NCBI GenBank assembly: GCA_947625255.1
Contig: CANQNT010000018.1
Coordinates: 1 to 60,354 of the forward strand
DNA length: 60,354 bases
Origin: an uncultured Acetatifactor sp.
Lineage (GTDB): Bacteria; Bacillota; Clostridia; Lachnospirales; Lachnospiraceae
Direction: 5' to 3'
The notes below the pieces were generated by a model, which saw nothing but the letters and a program-made list of their open reading frames with translations, searched no databases and was not told where the DNA came from. The translations under genes were made by a program, and so were the position numbers. Below are positions 51,570-60,316 of this stretch, piece after piece; position 1 is the first letter of the stretch; every line of letters starts with the position of its first letter.

Positions 51570-52643
51570 ATGAAGAGAATTGGTATGTTGACAAGCGGGG
51601 GGGATTGTCAGGCGCTGAATGCTGCAATGAGAGGCGTTGCAAAGAGCCTTTTTAACAGCGGAGAGAAAGTGGAGATTTATGGCTTTGAGAATGGTTATCA
51701 GGGATTGATCTACAGCAAGTTCCGTATGCTGACCGGCCGTGATTTTTCCGGTATTCTGACCAAGGGCGGCACCATGCTTGGAACATCCAGAACCCCGTTT
51801 AAGACCATCCGTGAGCCGGATGCGGACGGAGTGGACAAGGTACAGGCCATGAAGCAGACCTATTACAAGCTGCAGCTTGACTGCCTGGTGATTCTGGGCG
51901 GCAATGGTACGCACAAAACGGCGAACCTTTTGAGCGAGGAAGGCTTGAATGTCGTTACACTGCCCAAGACCATTGACAACGATATCTGGGGAACGGATAT
52001 GACCTTTGGTTTCCAGAGCGCGGTTGATATCGCCACTGCAGCTATCGACCAGATTCATACCACGGCAGCTTCCCACAGCCGTGTGTTCATCGTGGAGGTG
52101 ATGGGACACAAGGCCGGATGGCTGACCCTGAATGCAGGGATGGCGGGCGGCGCCGATATTATCCTGATCCCCGAGATCCCTTATAATATTGAGAACGTGG
52201 TCCAGAAGATCGAAGAGAGAGACAAGGGCGGCAGCACTTTCACCATTATCGCCGTGGCAGAGGGCGCGATTTCCCAGGAGGATGCCGCGCTTTCCAAGAA
52301 AGAATACAAGAAGAAGCTGGAAAAGCGCACATATCCTTCCGTATCCTATGAGATCGCCGCGGAGATTCAGAAGAGATGCGGACGTGAAGTGCGAGTTACC
52401 ATTCCCGGACATGTTCAGAGAGGCGGAGCTCCCTGCCCTTATGACAGAGTATTCGCAAGCCGTCTGGGGGCGGAGGCCGGCAGGATGATCCTGGAAGGCA
52501 AGTATGGTTACATGGTAGGCTACAAGAATCGTGAGATGGTGCGCGTTCCCTTGAAAGAAGTGGCCGGCAAGCTGAAGATGGTATCTCCTGACGCCGCAAT
52601 TGTGAAGCAGGCGAAGATGCTGGGAATTTCCTTTGGAGAGTAA
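51570..52643 (+). CDS. pfkA: 6-phosphofructokinase
   Basis: Phosphorylates fructose-6-phosphate. The 357-residue protein shows TSGGDCQALNAAMRGV, GGNGTHKTA, PKTIDNDI and EVMGHKAGWL. At the diagnostic positions (E. coli numbering) it has Gly104, which favours ATP, but Lys124 (PKT) instead of Gly, as in the group III enzymes, and Asn in place of the Mg-binding Asp103. ATP use is therefore likely but not certain. TTGGAGG precedes the ATG at 51570. It is followed by dnaX after a short gap. Confidence 0.93.
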   Translation: MKRIGMLTSGGDCQALNAAMRGVAKSLFNSGEKVEIYGFENGYQGLIYSKFRMLTGRDFSGILTKGGTMLGTSRTPFKTIREPDADGVDKVQAMKQTYYKLQLDCLVILGGNGTHKTANLLSEEGLNVVTLPKTIDNDIWGTDMTFGFQSAVDIATAAIDQIHTTAASHSRVFIVEVMGHKAGWLTLNAGMAGGADIILIPEIPYNIENVVQKIEERDKGGSTFTIIAVAEGAISQEDAALSKKEYKKKLEKRTYPSVSYEIAAEIQKRCGREVRVTIPGHVQRGGAPCPYDRVFASRLGAEAGRMILEGKYGYMVGYKNREMVRVPLKEVAGKLKMVSPDAAIVKQAKMLGISFGE

Positions 52644-52700
52644 TGAAGTGATCGGGGTTGGGCGTCCCTCTGGGACGCCTCCTCTGTGTATGGAGAAAGG

Positions 52701-54308
52701 ATGAACAGTCGTATGTCTTATACCGCCCTTTATCGCAAATTCCGACCCGACAACTTTGGCGACGTCAAAGGTCAGGATCATATTGTAACTACCTTGAGAA
52801 ATCAGATCAATGCGAACAGGATCGGTCACGCCTATCTTTTTACGGGGACACGGGGGACGGGCAAGACGACCGTGGCCAAAATTTTCGCCCGGACTGTGAA
52901 CTGTGAGAATCCCACTCCCAACGGTCCCTGCGGTGTCTGCAGAAGCTGCAGGGCGATTGCCGCCGGGGCCAGTATGAACGTCATTGAAATCGATGCGGCT
53001 TCCAATAACGGTGTCGACAATATCCGGGAAATCGTGGATGAGGTGGCCTATTCTCCCGCAGAGGGAAAATATAAGGTTTATATCATTGACGAAGTGCATA
53101 TGCTTTCCATTGGGGCATTCAATGCCTTGCTTAAGACCTTGGAAGAGCCCCCGGGCTATGTGATTTTCATTTTGGCCACGACGGAGGTACACAAGATTCC
53201 GATAACGATTCTTTCCCGGTGTCAGAGGTATGATTTTAAAAGGATTACCATAGACACGATCGCGGATCGGATGAAAGAGCTGGCCGCGGTGGAAGGACTG
53301 CAGATTGAGGAAAAGGCGCTTCGCTATATTGCCAAGACAGCGGACGGCTCCATGCGGGATGCCCTGAGCCTCTTGGATCAGTGCATTGCATTTCATCTGG
53401 GCGACGAACTGACCTATGACAAGGTTCTGGAGGTGCTGGGGGCCGTGGATACGGAGGTGTTCAGTCGCTTATTTCGCGCGGTTTTGGACAGAGACGTGAC
53501 TGCCTGTATCAAGATTTTGGAAGAGATCACCATGCAGGGGAGGGAACTGGTCCAATTTGTCACGGATTTTACCTGGTATCTTCGGAATCTGATGCTGATG
53601 CAGGTCTCAGAGAATCTGGAGGATGTCATTGATGTCTCCACTGAAAATCTGGTCAGATTGAAGGAAGAGGCACAGGCGGTGGAGGCGGATCGCCTGATAC
53701 GATATATTCGTGTCTTTTCAGAGCTGTCGGGTCAGATCCGTTATGCCGCCCAGAAGCGGATTCTGGTGGAAATTGCCCTGATCAAGCTTTGTAAGCCGGC
53801 CATGGAGACTAACCAGGATGCTTTGCTGGATCGTATCCGTGAAGTGGAGGAGCGAATGGAAAAGGGAGCGTTCCTCGCAGGCAAAGAAGCTTCGGATGCG
53901 GACCGGGGAGATGGGAGCCAAAAGAGTCTGTCCCAGTCAAAAGAGGGCAAGGTTAGCCCGGAGGAAAAAGCGATTTTGGCCAAGGCAATCCCTGAGGATA
54001 TTCGGGAGATCGTGCAGAAATGGCAGTCTATTTTGGAGGGGGCGGAGATTTCTCTGCGCTCCTATGCAAGAATGGCCCGCTTGAGTTTGGGCGGGGACAA
54101 TCGTCTGATGTTGGTGGTAGAGGATGGCGTGGTAAGCGATTATTTCAGGGCCCCGGGGCATAAAGAGGAACTGGAGCGCCTGTTGTCCGATTTTGCGGGC
54201 AAGGAAGTGGAGGTTACCATTCAGACGGCTTTCAGTAAGAATGAAATGGAAGATAACTATGTGGATCTGTCTCAGGTCATCCACATGGAAATAGAAGAAG
54301 AGGATTAG
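52701..54308 (+). CDS. dnaX: DNA polymerase III subunit gamma/tau
   Basis: The clamp-loader ATPase. The family start MSYTALYRKFRP is at 52713; an ATG at 52701 (MNSR before it) has GGAG 5 nt upstream, so either could be used. Walker A is GTRGTGKTT, a zinc module has Cys residues in CENPTPNGPCGVCRSC, DEVHMLS is Walker B, and SRCQRYDF is the SRC motif. The C-terminal third is variable. The order dnaX-ybaB-recR is conserved in Firmicutes. No clear programmed-frameshift site was found. Confidence 0.95.
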   Translation: MNSRMSYTALYRKFRPDNFGDVKGQDHIVTTLRNQINANRIGHAYLFTGTRGTGKTTVAKIFARTVNCENPTPNGPCGVCRSCRAIAAGASMNVIEIDAASNNGVDNIREIVDEVAYSPAEGKYKVYIIDEVHMLSIGAFNALLKTLEEPPGYVIFILATTEVHKIPITILSRCQRYDFKRITIDTIADRMKELAAVEGLQIEEKALRYIAKTADGSMRDALSLLDQCIAFHLGDELTYDKVLEVLGAVDTEVFSRLFRAVLDRDVTACIKILEEITMQGRELVQFVTDFTWYLRNLMLMQVSENLEDVIDVSTENLVRLKEEAQAVEADRLIRYIRVFSELSGQIRYAAQKRILVEIALIKLCKPAMETNQDALLDRIREVEERMEKGAFLAGKEASDADRGDGSQKSLSQSKEGKVSPEEKAILAKAIPEDIREIVQKWQSILEGAEISLRSYARMARLSLGGDNRLMLVVEDGVVSDYFRAPGHKEELERLLSDFAGKEVEVTIQTAFSKNEMEDNYVDLSQVIHMEIEEED

Positions 54309-54322
54309 AAAGGAATAGGACG

Positions 54323-54670
54323 ATGGCAAAACGTGGAGGATTTACGGGAGGAGCGATGCCCGGAAACATGACGAATCTGGTGAAGCAGGCGCAGAGAATG
54401 CAGCGCCAGATGGAAGAAGGACAGAAAGAGCTTGAGACAAAGGAATTTACGGCTGCTGCCGGCGGCGGGGCCGTGGAAGTCACTGTAACCGGTAAAAAAG
54501 AGCTGGTAAGGGTGAAACTTACTGAGGAAGTGGTGGATCCCGAGGATATCGAGATGCTGCAGGATTTGATCGTGGCCGCGGCAAATGAAGCGCTTCGCCA
54601 GGCAGAGGATGCCGGCGCGGAATTGATGGGCAAGATGACGGGCGGCCTGGGAGGAGGATTTCCTTTTTAA
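54323..54670 (+). CDS. nucleoid-associated protein YbaB/EbfC
   Basis: A 115-residue YbaB family protein, a DNA-binding homodimer. The core KQAQRMQRQMEEGQKELE, GGGAVEVTVTGKKELVRVKL and DLIVAAANEAL is typical. AAAGGAATAGG precedes the ATG. It overlaps recR by one nucleotide (TAATG), fitting the conserved dnaX-ybaB-recR operon. Confidence 0.96.
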   Translation: MAKRGGFTGGAMPGNMTNLVKQAQRMQRQMEEGQKELETKEFTAAAGGGAVEVTVTGKKELVRVKLTEEVVDPEDIEMLQDLIVAAANEALRQAEDAGAELMGKMTGGLGGGFPF

Positions 54671-55266
54671 TGGATCTCTACAGCGGACACATTAATAAAT
54701 TGATTGAGGAGCTGGCTGCGCTGCCCGGAATCGGCAGCAAGTCGGCCCAAAGACTTGCCTTTTATTTGATCAATCTGTCGCAGGAGAGAGTGAACCGCCT
54801 GGCCAACGTGATGATAGAGGCCAAGGCTAATGTGCGTTACTGTAAAGAGTGCTATACCCTGACGGACGAGGAAATTTGTCCTGTATGTGCCAATCCGGAC
54901 CGGGATCACAGGACGATTATGGTAGTGGAAAATACCAGGGATCTGGCTGCTTATGAGAAGACCGGGAAGTATGAGGGCGTGTATCATGTCCTGCATGGCG
55001 CTATTTCTCCCATGCTGGGAATCGGTCCTGGGGATATTAAACTGAAAGAATTGATCGAACGGCTGCAGGGGGATGTGGAAGAGGTCATTATCGCCACCAA
55101 TTCCAGTTTGGAAGGGGAAACGACGGCAATGTACATCAGTAAGCTGATTAAGCCAATTGGAGTGAAAGTGACGCGTATCGCCAGCGGCGTGCCGGTGGGC
55201 GGAGATCTGGAATATATTGACGAGGTGACCCTGCTGCGCGCGTTAGAGGGCAGGACACCGATGTGA
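54670..55266 (+). CDS. recR: recombination mediator protein RecR
   Basis: Works with RecF/RecO to load RecA at gaps. The 198-residue protein has a helix-hairpin-helix (LPGIGSKSAQRLAF), a zinc finger CKECYTLTDEEICPVC and a Toprim domain (VVENTRDLAAYEKTG). The start codon overlaps the ybaB stop. Length matches RecR exactly. Confidence 0.97.
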   Translation: MDLYSGHINKLIEELAALPGIGSKSAQRLAFYLINLSQERVNRLANVMIEAKANVRYCKECYTLTDEEICPVCANPDRDHRTIMVVENTRDLAAYEKTGKYEGVYHVLHGAISPMLGIGPGDIKLKELIERLQGDVEEVIIATNSSLEGETTAMYISKLIKPIGVKVTRIASGVPVGGDLEYIDEVTLLRALEGRTPM

Positions 55267-55277
55267 GGAGGAATATC

Positions 55278-56321
55278 ATGAGAGTGGAAATCTCTGATTT
55301 TGGCAGGAGCAAGGACGGGCAGGCTGTAAAGCTTTACACCATGTCCAATGAGAATGGAATGCGGGTGTCCGTGACGGATTACGGAGCCATCTTGGTGCGG
55401 CTCTTGGCGCCGGATGCGAAAGGAACTGTTAAGGACGTAGTTCTGGGCTATGACTCTCTGGAGGGATATTTTGACAATCCCAGCTTTTTCGGCGCTACCA
55501 TCGGACCCAGCGCCAATCGGGTCGCTAATGCCAGAGTCACGATAGACGGCTTGACCTATCAGATGGATGTGAACGATAATGGCAACAACCTCCATAGCCA
55601 TAAGGAACTGGGATTCCATAAAAGAGTCTGGAAAGCGGACGTATCGGAAAATGGCGTCACTTTTCTTATGGAAGATGAGGATGGAGACCTGGGACTTCCC
55701 GGCAATAAAAAGCTTCAATTGACATATTTCCTTGGAGAGGATAATTCCTTAAGTCTGCATTATCATGGAACCAGTGACCGCAGGACGATTCTCAATCCCA
55801 CGAATCATACCTATTTTAATCTGAAGGGGCATGGCCAGGGAAGCATTGAAGATCATGAGCTTTGGATGGCGGCGTCCAGCTATACGCCGGTGGCGGAAGG
55901 GTCGATTCCTACCGGAGAGATTGCGTCCGTGAAAGGCACGGTCATGGATTTTACCACGGCGAAAACGGTGGGAAAGGAAATCAACAGTCCTTGCGAGCAG
56001 CTTTTGCTCACGGGCGGTTACGATCATAATTGGGTGATTGACGGCTGGGACGGGACTCTGCGTCATTTCGCGACGGTGAAGTCTCCGGATGGATTGTTGG
56101 AGATGAAAGCTTATACCACGCTGCCGGGATTTCAATTTTATGCCGGCAATTTTATCACGCCGGAGACGGGTAAGGCCGGCGCTTTCTATGAAAAGAGAAG
56201 CGGCCTTTGCCTGGAAACCCAGTATTTCCCCAACAGCGCGAATCAGCCGGGTTTCCCGTCCTGCATTTTTGGAGAGGGAAAGGAATATGATTCCGTCACG
56301 GTATATCAGTTTATATCGTAA
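55278..56321 (+). CDS. galM: aldose 1-epimerase
   Basis: Interconverts alpha and beta aldoses, feeding galactose into the Leloir pathway. The 347-residue galactose mutarotase-fold protein has SNENGMRVSVTDYGAIL, GPSANRVANA, NNLHSHKELGFHKRVW, NPTNHTYFNLKG (catalytic His) and GLCLETQYFPNS (Glu). AGGAGG lies before the ATG at 55278. It follows recR with an 11-nt gap, so it is probably in the same operon. Confidence 0.95.
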   Translation: MRVEISDFGRSKDGQAVKLYTMSNENGMRVSVTDYGAILVRLLAPDAKGTVKDVVLGYDSLEGYFDNPSFFGATIGPSANRVANARVTIDGLTYQMDVNDNGNNLHSHKELGFHKRVWKADVSENGVTFLMEDEDGDLGLPGNKKLQLTYFLGEDNSLSLHYHGTSDRRTILNPTNHTYFNLKGHGQGSIEDHELWMAASSYTPVAEGSIPTGEIASVKGTVMDFTTAKTVGKEINSPCEQLLLTGGYDHNWVIDGWDGTLRHFATVKSPDGLLEMKAYTTLPGFQFYAGNFITPETGKAGAFYEKRSGLCLETQYFPNSANQPGFPSCIFGEGKEYDSVTVYQFIS

Positions 56322-56388
56322 AACGGTTTGGCTTTTCATGCTGCGAAGCTTGTCGAAAGGTTCTTTGAAGCGGACGACAAGGAACGCT

Positions 56389-56444
56389 AAAATACCTCGC
56401 ACGCCGGTGCTATTATTAGTAGAAAAGGTGTGGGAGGTATTTTT
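56389..56444 (+). promoter_or_regulatory. leader hairpin that contains the ribosome site of the LysM gene
   Basis: AAAATACCTC (56389-56398) pairs with GAGGTATTTT (56434-56443), then a 1x1 mismatch and six more pairs (CACGCC/GGTGTG with one G-U) up to a ~21-nt loop. The right arm includes the GGGAGG ribosome site and a T5 run that reaches the ATG (56445). It is the strongest hairpin of this type in the window. Confidence 0.6.
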
Positions 56445-58160
56445 ATGGAATTGCCAAAGAACATTACGCAGATCGGAGAGGCGGATCGTCGCTGCAAGAT
56501 TTATGTGGAAGATTATGTTGTTTCCTATATTAGACAGATGAATCATCTTGCGGAAAACAAGGACATATCCCTGGCTCTCTATGGAATACGGAAAGATGAG
56601 GGAGAGGTGGGATACGTCTTTCTCTATGGCGCGTGCAGACTGGAATCCTTGCAGCGGGAAACCAGACATTTGTCCCAGGCCCAGAGTCAGGAGATTGAAA
56701 GGCTGAGAAATAAATATTTTCCGGAGTATCAATTCCTGGGGTACCGCCTGCTGAATGGGGAAATGGTAGAGGGGTTTCATATCTGTGAGCAGGGGATTTG
56801 CAGATACATAGCGGGATATGCGTGTTTTTATGAAAAGAACGATAATATGCTGGCCTATATGCTGGAGGACCGGACGGAGGAGGCGGAGCCTGAAAAGGTA
56901 GATCGGGAAAAATACGAAAGGGTACGGCAGCGGCAGGAAAACCGCAGGCAGGAATACCAGAGCAGGCTGCGTCAAAACGTCAGGACCAGGGAGAATGAAA
57001 AGGAAGAGGCCGAAGATGGGCGGGCGGCAGAGGAACTTAAGGAACGACAGGATCATAAGAAAAATCTGAAAAATAAGGAAAATGCCAACAGCAAAGAAAA
57101 TCAGGAGACCGGACAAGCCATAACGGCCCGGACGGCAAGACAATCCGCCCGCGGAAGATTGGGACTTCGGAGTTCGGCAATCGGTGCGGGGAAAACACTT
57201 CGAGGCAGGACCGGCGGCGGACGGCAGTATACGTCAGGGGAGAAACAAGATAGGAGAAAGGAACCAGAGGGTGTTTCATCTGGAACAATGCATCTGATGC
57301 GGCTGTCCGTGGCGGGAATGTTTCTGCTCTTATGTGTGATCGGATTGTCCACTTTCTATGATAATGGCGGGATGGAGAATCTGCAGGGCGCGGCCCAAAG
57401 GCTTTTGGCGGAGTTGATGGAACCGAAATTGCCGGATTCGGGCGATGTGGTGTCAGTGATGAATCCCGGGGAGCAAACCAGCACCCTTTATACGGAAGAT
57501 GAATTGGCGGAGGCCATTCAACGGGAAAATGAGCAGGCCAAAACAACGGAAAGCGGTTCGGCGGAGGAGAATCAGTCCGGTCAGGGGCAGTCGGACGTGC
57601 GGCAGTCGGGCCAGAGCCAGCCAGACGGCCAACAGTCAGGCCCAAGCCAGTCAGATGGCCAGCAGTCAGGCCCAAGCCAGCCGGATGGCCAGCAGTCAGG
57701 CCCGAGCCAGCCGGATGGCCAACAGTCCGCTCAGGGGCAGTCGGACAGTCAGCAGTCTGAGCAGAATCAGCAAACGGGGCAAGAGGGACAGCTTCCGTCA
57801 GAGCAGCAAATAGATCAACAGGAAAATTCGCATACCGCTGAGCAAGGAAGCGGAGATGGGCAGACAAGTCCTGGGGAAGTCGCGCAAAGCGGTAACGGGA
57901 CGCAGTCAGGCGATTCTTCTCAGGAAGCTCCTGAGACGCAGCAACCGGATACTGTAGAGACCTCTCAGCCGCAGGAGGTTCAGGAGGATGCCCGGCAGGC
58001 TTCCGCTCACATGACATATACAATACAGAAAGGAGATACCCTTACGGGAATCAGTGTAAGTCATTACGGCACAGGTGCCATGGTCCGTGAGATTTGCGAA
58101 CTTAATAACATTACCAACCCTGACGATATCTATTTCGGCCAAAAAATTTTACTTCCCTAA
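56445..58160 (+). CDS. LysM-domain membrane protein with Gln/Ser-rich repeats
   Basis: A 571-residue protein. An N-terminal globular domain of about 145 residues (unknown fold) is followed by a Glu/Arg/Lys-rich linker, one membrane segment (about 287-306), a 10-residue repeat region (SGPSQPDGQQ type, 57603-57752) and a C-terminal LysM domain (YTIQKGDTLTGISVSHYG, then NPDDIYFGQKILLP) that binds peptidoglycan. The N-domain is thus cytoplasmic and the LysM external, so it may link a cytosolic process to the wall. The ribosome site is in the leader hairpin. Confidence 0.85.
   Translation: MELPKNITQIGEADRRCKIYVEDYVVSYIRQMNHLAENKDISLALYGIRKDEGEVGYVFLYGACRLESLQRETRHLSQAQSQEIERLRNKYFPEYQFLGYRLLNGEMVEGFHICEQGICRYIAGYACFYEKNDNMLAYMLEDRTEEAEPEKVDREKYERVRQRQENRRQEYQSRLRQNVRTRENEKEEAEDGRAAEELKERQDHKKNLKNKENANSKENQETGQAITARTARQSARGRLGLRSSAIGAGKTLRGRTGGGRQYTSGEKQDRRKEPEGVSSGTMHLMRLSVAGMFLLLCVIGLSTFYDNGGMENLQGAAQRLLAELMEPKLPDSGDVVSVMNPGEQTSTLYTEDELAEAIQRENEQAKTTESGSAEENQSGQGQSDVRQSGQSQPDGQQSGPSQSDGQQSGPSQPDGQQSGPSQPDGQQSAQGQSDSQQSEQNQQTGQEGQLPSEQQIDQQENSHTAEQGSGDGQTSPGEVAQSGNGTQSGDSSQEAPETQQPDTVETSQPQEVQEDARQASAHMTYTIQKGDTLTGISVSHYGTGAMVREICELNNITNPDDIYFGQKILLP
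57603..57752 (+). repeat. five 30-bp repeats in the LysM protein
   Basis: Successive 30-nt units encode variants of QSGPSQPDGQ, a flexible Gln/Ser/Pro spacer between membrane and LysM. The three central units are almost identical in DNA, suggesting a length-variable region. Confidence 0.85.
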
Positions 58161-58171
58161 TACAAAAAATA

Positions 58172-58180
58172 TGGTATAAT
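58172..58180 (+). promoter_or_regulatory. extended -10 element upstream of the propeller-like gene
   Basis: TGGTATAAT (58172-58180) is an extended -10 (TGnTATAAT). It lies 54 nt before the next ATG; no good -35 is present. Confidence 0.5.
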
Positions 58181-58233
58181 GATTCTGCCGGCACATTATA
58201 CCGACAATCCACCGCTTGGAGGATATTTCCAGA

Positions 58234-59427
58234 ATGCCCAATATTAAAAATTACTTGAAAGATAAAGAGAATCGTGAGGCAACCCATGAGGTCTATGAAA
58301 GTAAGATTTTTCGGCATAGGCTGGGAGGCGTGCTGCGGATCGTCATCCTGCTGGCGATCCTTGTGGCGCTGATCCTCTATATTGTGATCCAGTGGCGCAG
58401 CCATATTTATACATATTACGACACGGTTTCAACGTTAGAACGGCAAGTGGTCAGCGGAACGGAGGATATCCGCCTGGGAAACAATGTCCTGACTTACAGC
58501 CGGGATGGTGCCCACTGTACCGATGTCCGGGGGAATGTGTTGTGGAATCAGACTTTTGAGATTCGGGAACCAATGGTTTCTACATGCCAGGATGTTGCGG
58601 TTATTGCCGATTATAACGGCAGAGACGTATATGTGGTGAGTGATTCGGAGATCCTGGGAAGCTTTAGTACGAATATGCCGATCCGCAGTATTGCGGTTGC
58701 CGCTGCCGGCAGAGTGGCAGTGGTGATGGATGATTCTTCTGTCACGCATTACAGCATCTATTCCGCGGATGGCACACAATTATATAATGGACAAGCTACC
58801 ATGTCCAGCAGTGGTTACCCGATTTCTCTGAGTTTGTCGCCCAATGGGGAATTGATGCAGATTTCTTATATTTACCTTGATGCGGGAGAGATGAAAAGCA
58901 ATGTGGCTTTTTATAATTTAGGGGACGTGGGGGCCAATCGGAACGACTTTTTTGTAGGGGCCTATTCTTACGGGGATTTGGTTCCATATGTGCGGTTTAT
59001 GACCAATGAGGTAAGCTTTGCGGTGGGAGACGGCAGTCTGATGCTTTATAAAGGCTCTCAGATTCCGGAGGAAATGGGCAGATTTTTATATGCGGAAGAG
59101 GTGCAGTCCGTTTTTTACAGTGATCAATATGTAGGACTTGTATTTTACGGGGATTCCGGAAACTCTTTATATAAAATGAATGTGTACGATACCTCTGGAC
59201 GGCAGGTAGGAACCTATCCGTTCAATATACAATATTCGGATATTTTATTCGGAGATGATTTTTTTGTTGTGTACAACAGCGAGGAATGTGAGATCATGAC
59301 GTTGAAGTCTGTCGAAAAATTTCATGGGACTTTTGAAAAAACGGTTCGCCGCATGGTTCCTCAGGGCTTTTCCCAGCGTTATTTGCTTGTGACCAACGAT
59401 TCGCTTGACGTTATTCAGCTTCGGTGA
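58234..59427 (+). CDS. membrane-anchored beta-propeller-like protein (possible DUF5711)
   Basis: A 397-residue protein with a short cytoplasmic N-terminus, one membrane segment (about 36-56) and a long extracellular beta-rich domain in which blocks such as DVRGNVLWNQTF and YDTSGRQVGTYPF resemble propeller blades. The DUF5711 assignment is a tentative recollection. GGAGG lies 11 nt before the ATG. It is followed by the CvpA-like gene (15 nt), so the two are likely co-expressed. Confidence 0.75.
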   Translation: MPNIKNYLKDKENREATHEVYESKIFRHRLGGVLRIVILLAILVALILYIVIQWRSHIYTYYDTVSTLERQVVSGTEDIRLGNNVLTYSRDGAHCTDVRGNVLWNQTFEIREPMVSTCQDVAVIADYNGRDVYVVSDSEILGSFSTNMPIRSIAVAAAGRVAVVMDDSSVTHYSIYSADGTQLYNGQATMSSSGYPISLSLSPNGELMQISYIYLDAGEMKSNVAFYNLGDVGANRNDFFVGAYSYGDLVPYVRFMTNEVSFAVGDGSLMLYKGSQIPEEMGRFLYAEEVQSVFYSDQYVGLVFYGDSGNSLYKMNVYDTSGRQVGTYPFNIQYSDILFGDDFFVVYNSEECEIMTLKSVEKFHGTFEKTVRRMVPQGFSQRYLLVTNDSLDVIQLR

Positions 59428-59442
59428 CAAAGGAGGAGAAAA

Positions 59443-59943
59443 ATGAATTTACTGGTGATTGTTGTATTGCTCGTTTTGCTTTGGAAAGTCTCGGAAGGCT
59501 ATCGCAGAGGAATGGTAAAAGAAATCATTTCTTTCGTGTCATTGGTTGTGCTGTGTATCATTGCCGTGTTGTTTGCCAGTATGCTGCACAGCTATTCGGA
59601 GCATGAATATGTCGGTCTGGGTGTGGCCGTCTTGCTATTGTGCATCGTGGGAATTATACATCATTTATTGGGATTGGTGTTTTTTTCGGCAAAATTAATA
59701 TCCAAGCTTCCTGTGATTCATTGGGCGGACAAGATTTTAGGAGTGGCCGCGGGAGCGTTGGAGACCGTGCTGCTTTTGTGGACAGTATATACATTCATCA
59801 TGACTTTCGGTATGGGCATGATCGGACAAATGATTCTTGCTTATACGGAAGAAAACCCCGTTTTGCTCTGGCTGTACCGTTATAATTATCTTGCGGGCTG
59901 GATCAGTGAGATTCGTGAAAATATTACATTTATCCAACTGTAA
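59443..59943 (+). CDS. CvpA family membrane protein
   Basis: A 166-residue protein with four hydrophobic segments. The N-terminal LLWKVSEGYRRGMVKEIISFVSL is the CvpA signature: a polar helix with GYRRG entering the membrane. CvpA homologues are linked to colicin V secretion and purine-related loci in other bacteria; here the neighbour is the propeller-like protein. AGGAGG precedes the ATG. Confidence 0.82.
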   Translation: MNLLVIVVLLVLLWKVSEGYRRGMVKEIISFVSLVVLCIIAVLFASMLHSYSEHEYVGLGVAVLLLCIVGIIHHLLGLVFFSAKLISKLPVIHWADKILGVAAGALETVLLLWTVYTFIMTFGMGMIGQMILAYTEENPVLLWLYRYNYLAGWISEIRENITFIQL

Positions 59944-60196
59944 GACGGACATCGAGGAATAAAGAAACCATGGTACTTTACAATGAAAACGACATATTGG
60001 GTCGAACACGGAAAAGCTTGAAATGCGTCTCAGACATCGGGACGAGCTTGGGGCAATACCGTTGGCTGCGGAATATCAGGGAAATGCGGCACAATATTCG
60101 GACTGCAAAAATGATGATGAACGGAATTTGTACTTGTCAAAAAAGCTCAGATCAGTTAAAGTTCGATGAAAAAACCATGAAAATGAAAAATTATGG
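59944..60196 (+). other. gap without a convincing gene
   Basis: A 76-codon frame (59970-60200) lacks a ribosome site. Another frame carries an apparently protein-like stretch (EMRLRHRDELGAIPLAAEYQ, about 60019-60080) but no plausible start, so a frameshifted remnant is possible. Otherwise nothing is recognised before the tandem promoters. Confidence 0.4.
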
Positions 60197-60226
60197 TTGA
60201 CAAGGGAAAAAATTCAGTGTTATAAT
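60197..60226 (+). promoter_or_regulatory. promoter P1 at the window end
   Basis: TTGACA (60197-60202), 18-nt spacer, TATAAT (60221-60226). The -35 and -10 hexamers are both consensus. Confidence 0.8.
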
Positions 60227-60287
60227 GTAACTCCACCGCGAAGAGATCAGAAAATTTCAGCGGTTGTAAAAAAATGAAAAAAAGCTG

Positions 60288-60316
60288 TTGACAAAGCAGG
60301 AACCGTGTGCTATGAT
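60288..60316 (+). promoter_or_regulatory. promoter P2 at the window end, probably of an rRNA operon
   Basis: TTGACA (60288-60293), 17-nt spacer, TATGAT (60311-60316). A hairpin TGCTGC/GCAGCA follows and then GACGCACCTT at the window edge. Tandem consensus promoters followed by such a leader are typical of Firmicute rRNA operons. Confidence 0.7.

Noticed and set aside
51483..53396. 637-codon open frame on the minus strand over pfkA and dnaX
   Set aside because: It is antisense to two well-identified genes, spans the junction between them, and its translation has no domain pattern; the length is caused by codon bias of the real genes.
53850..54100. Programmed frameshift in dnaX
   Set aside because: No A-AAA-AAG type slippery run followed by a stable hairpin; the A5 near 53965 lies in normal coding context.
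57603..57752. CRISPR-like array
   Set aside because: Direct head-to-tail 30-bp coding repeats with no spacers.
57037..58023. 328-codon minus-strand frame opposite the LysM protein
   Set aside because: Pro/Ser-rich translation caused by the opposite-strand repeats; no ribosome site.
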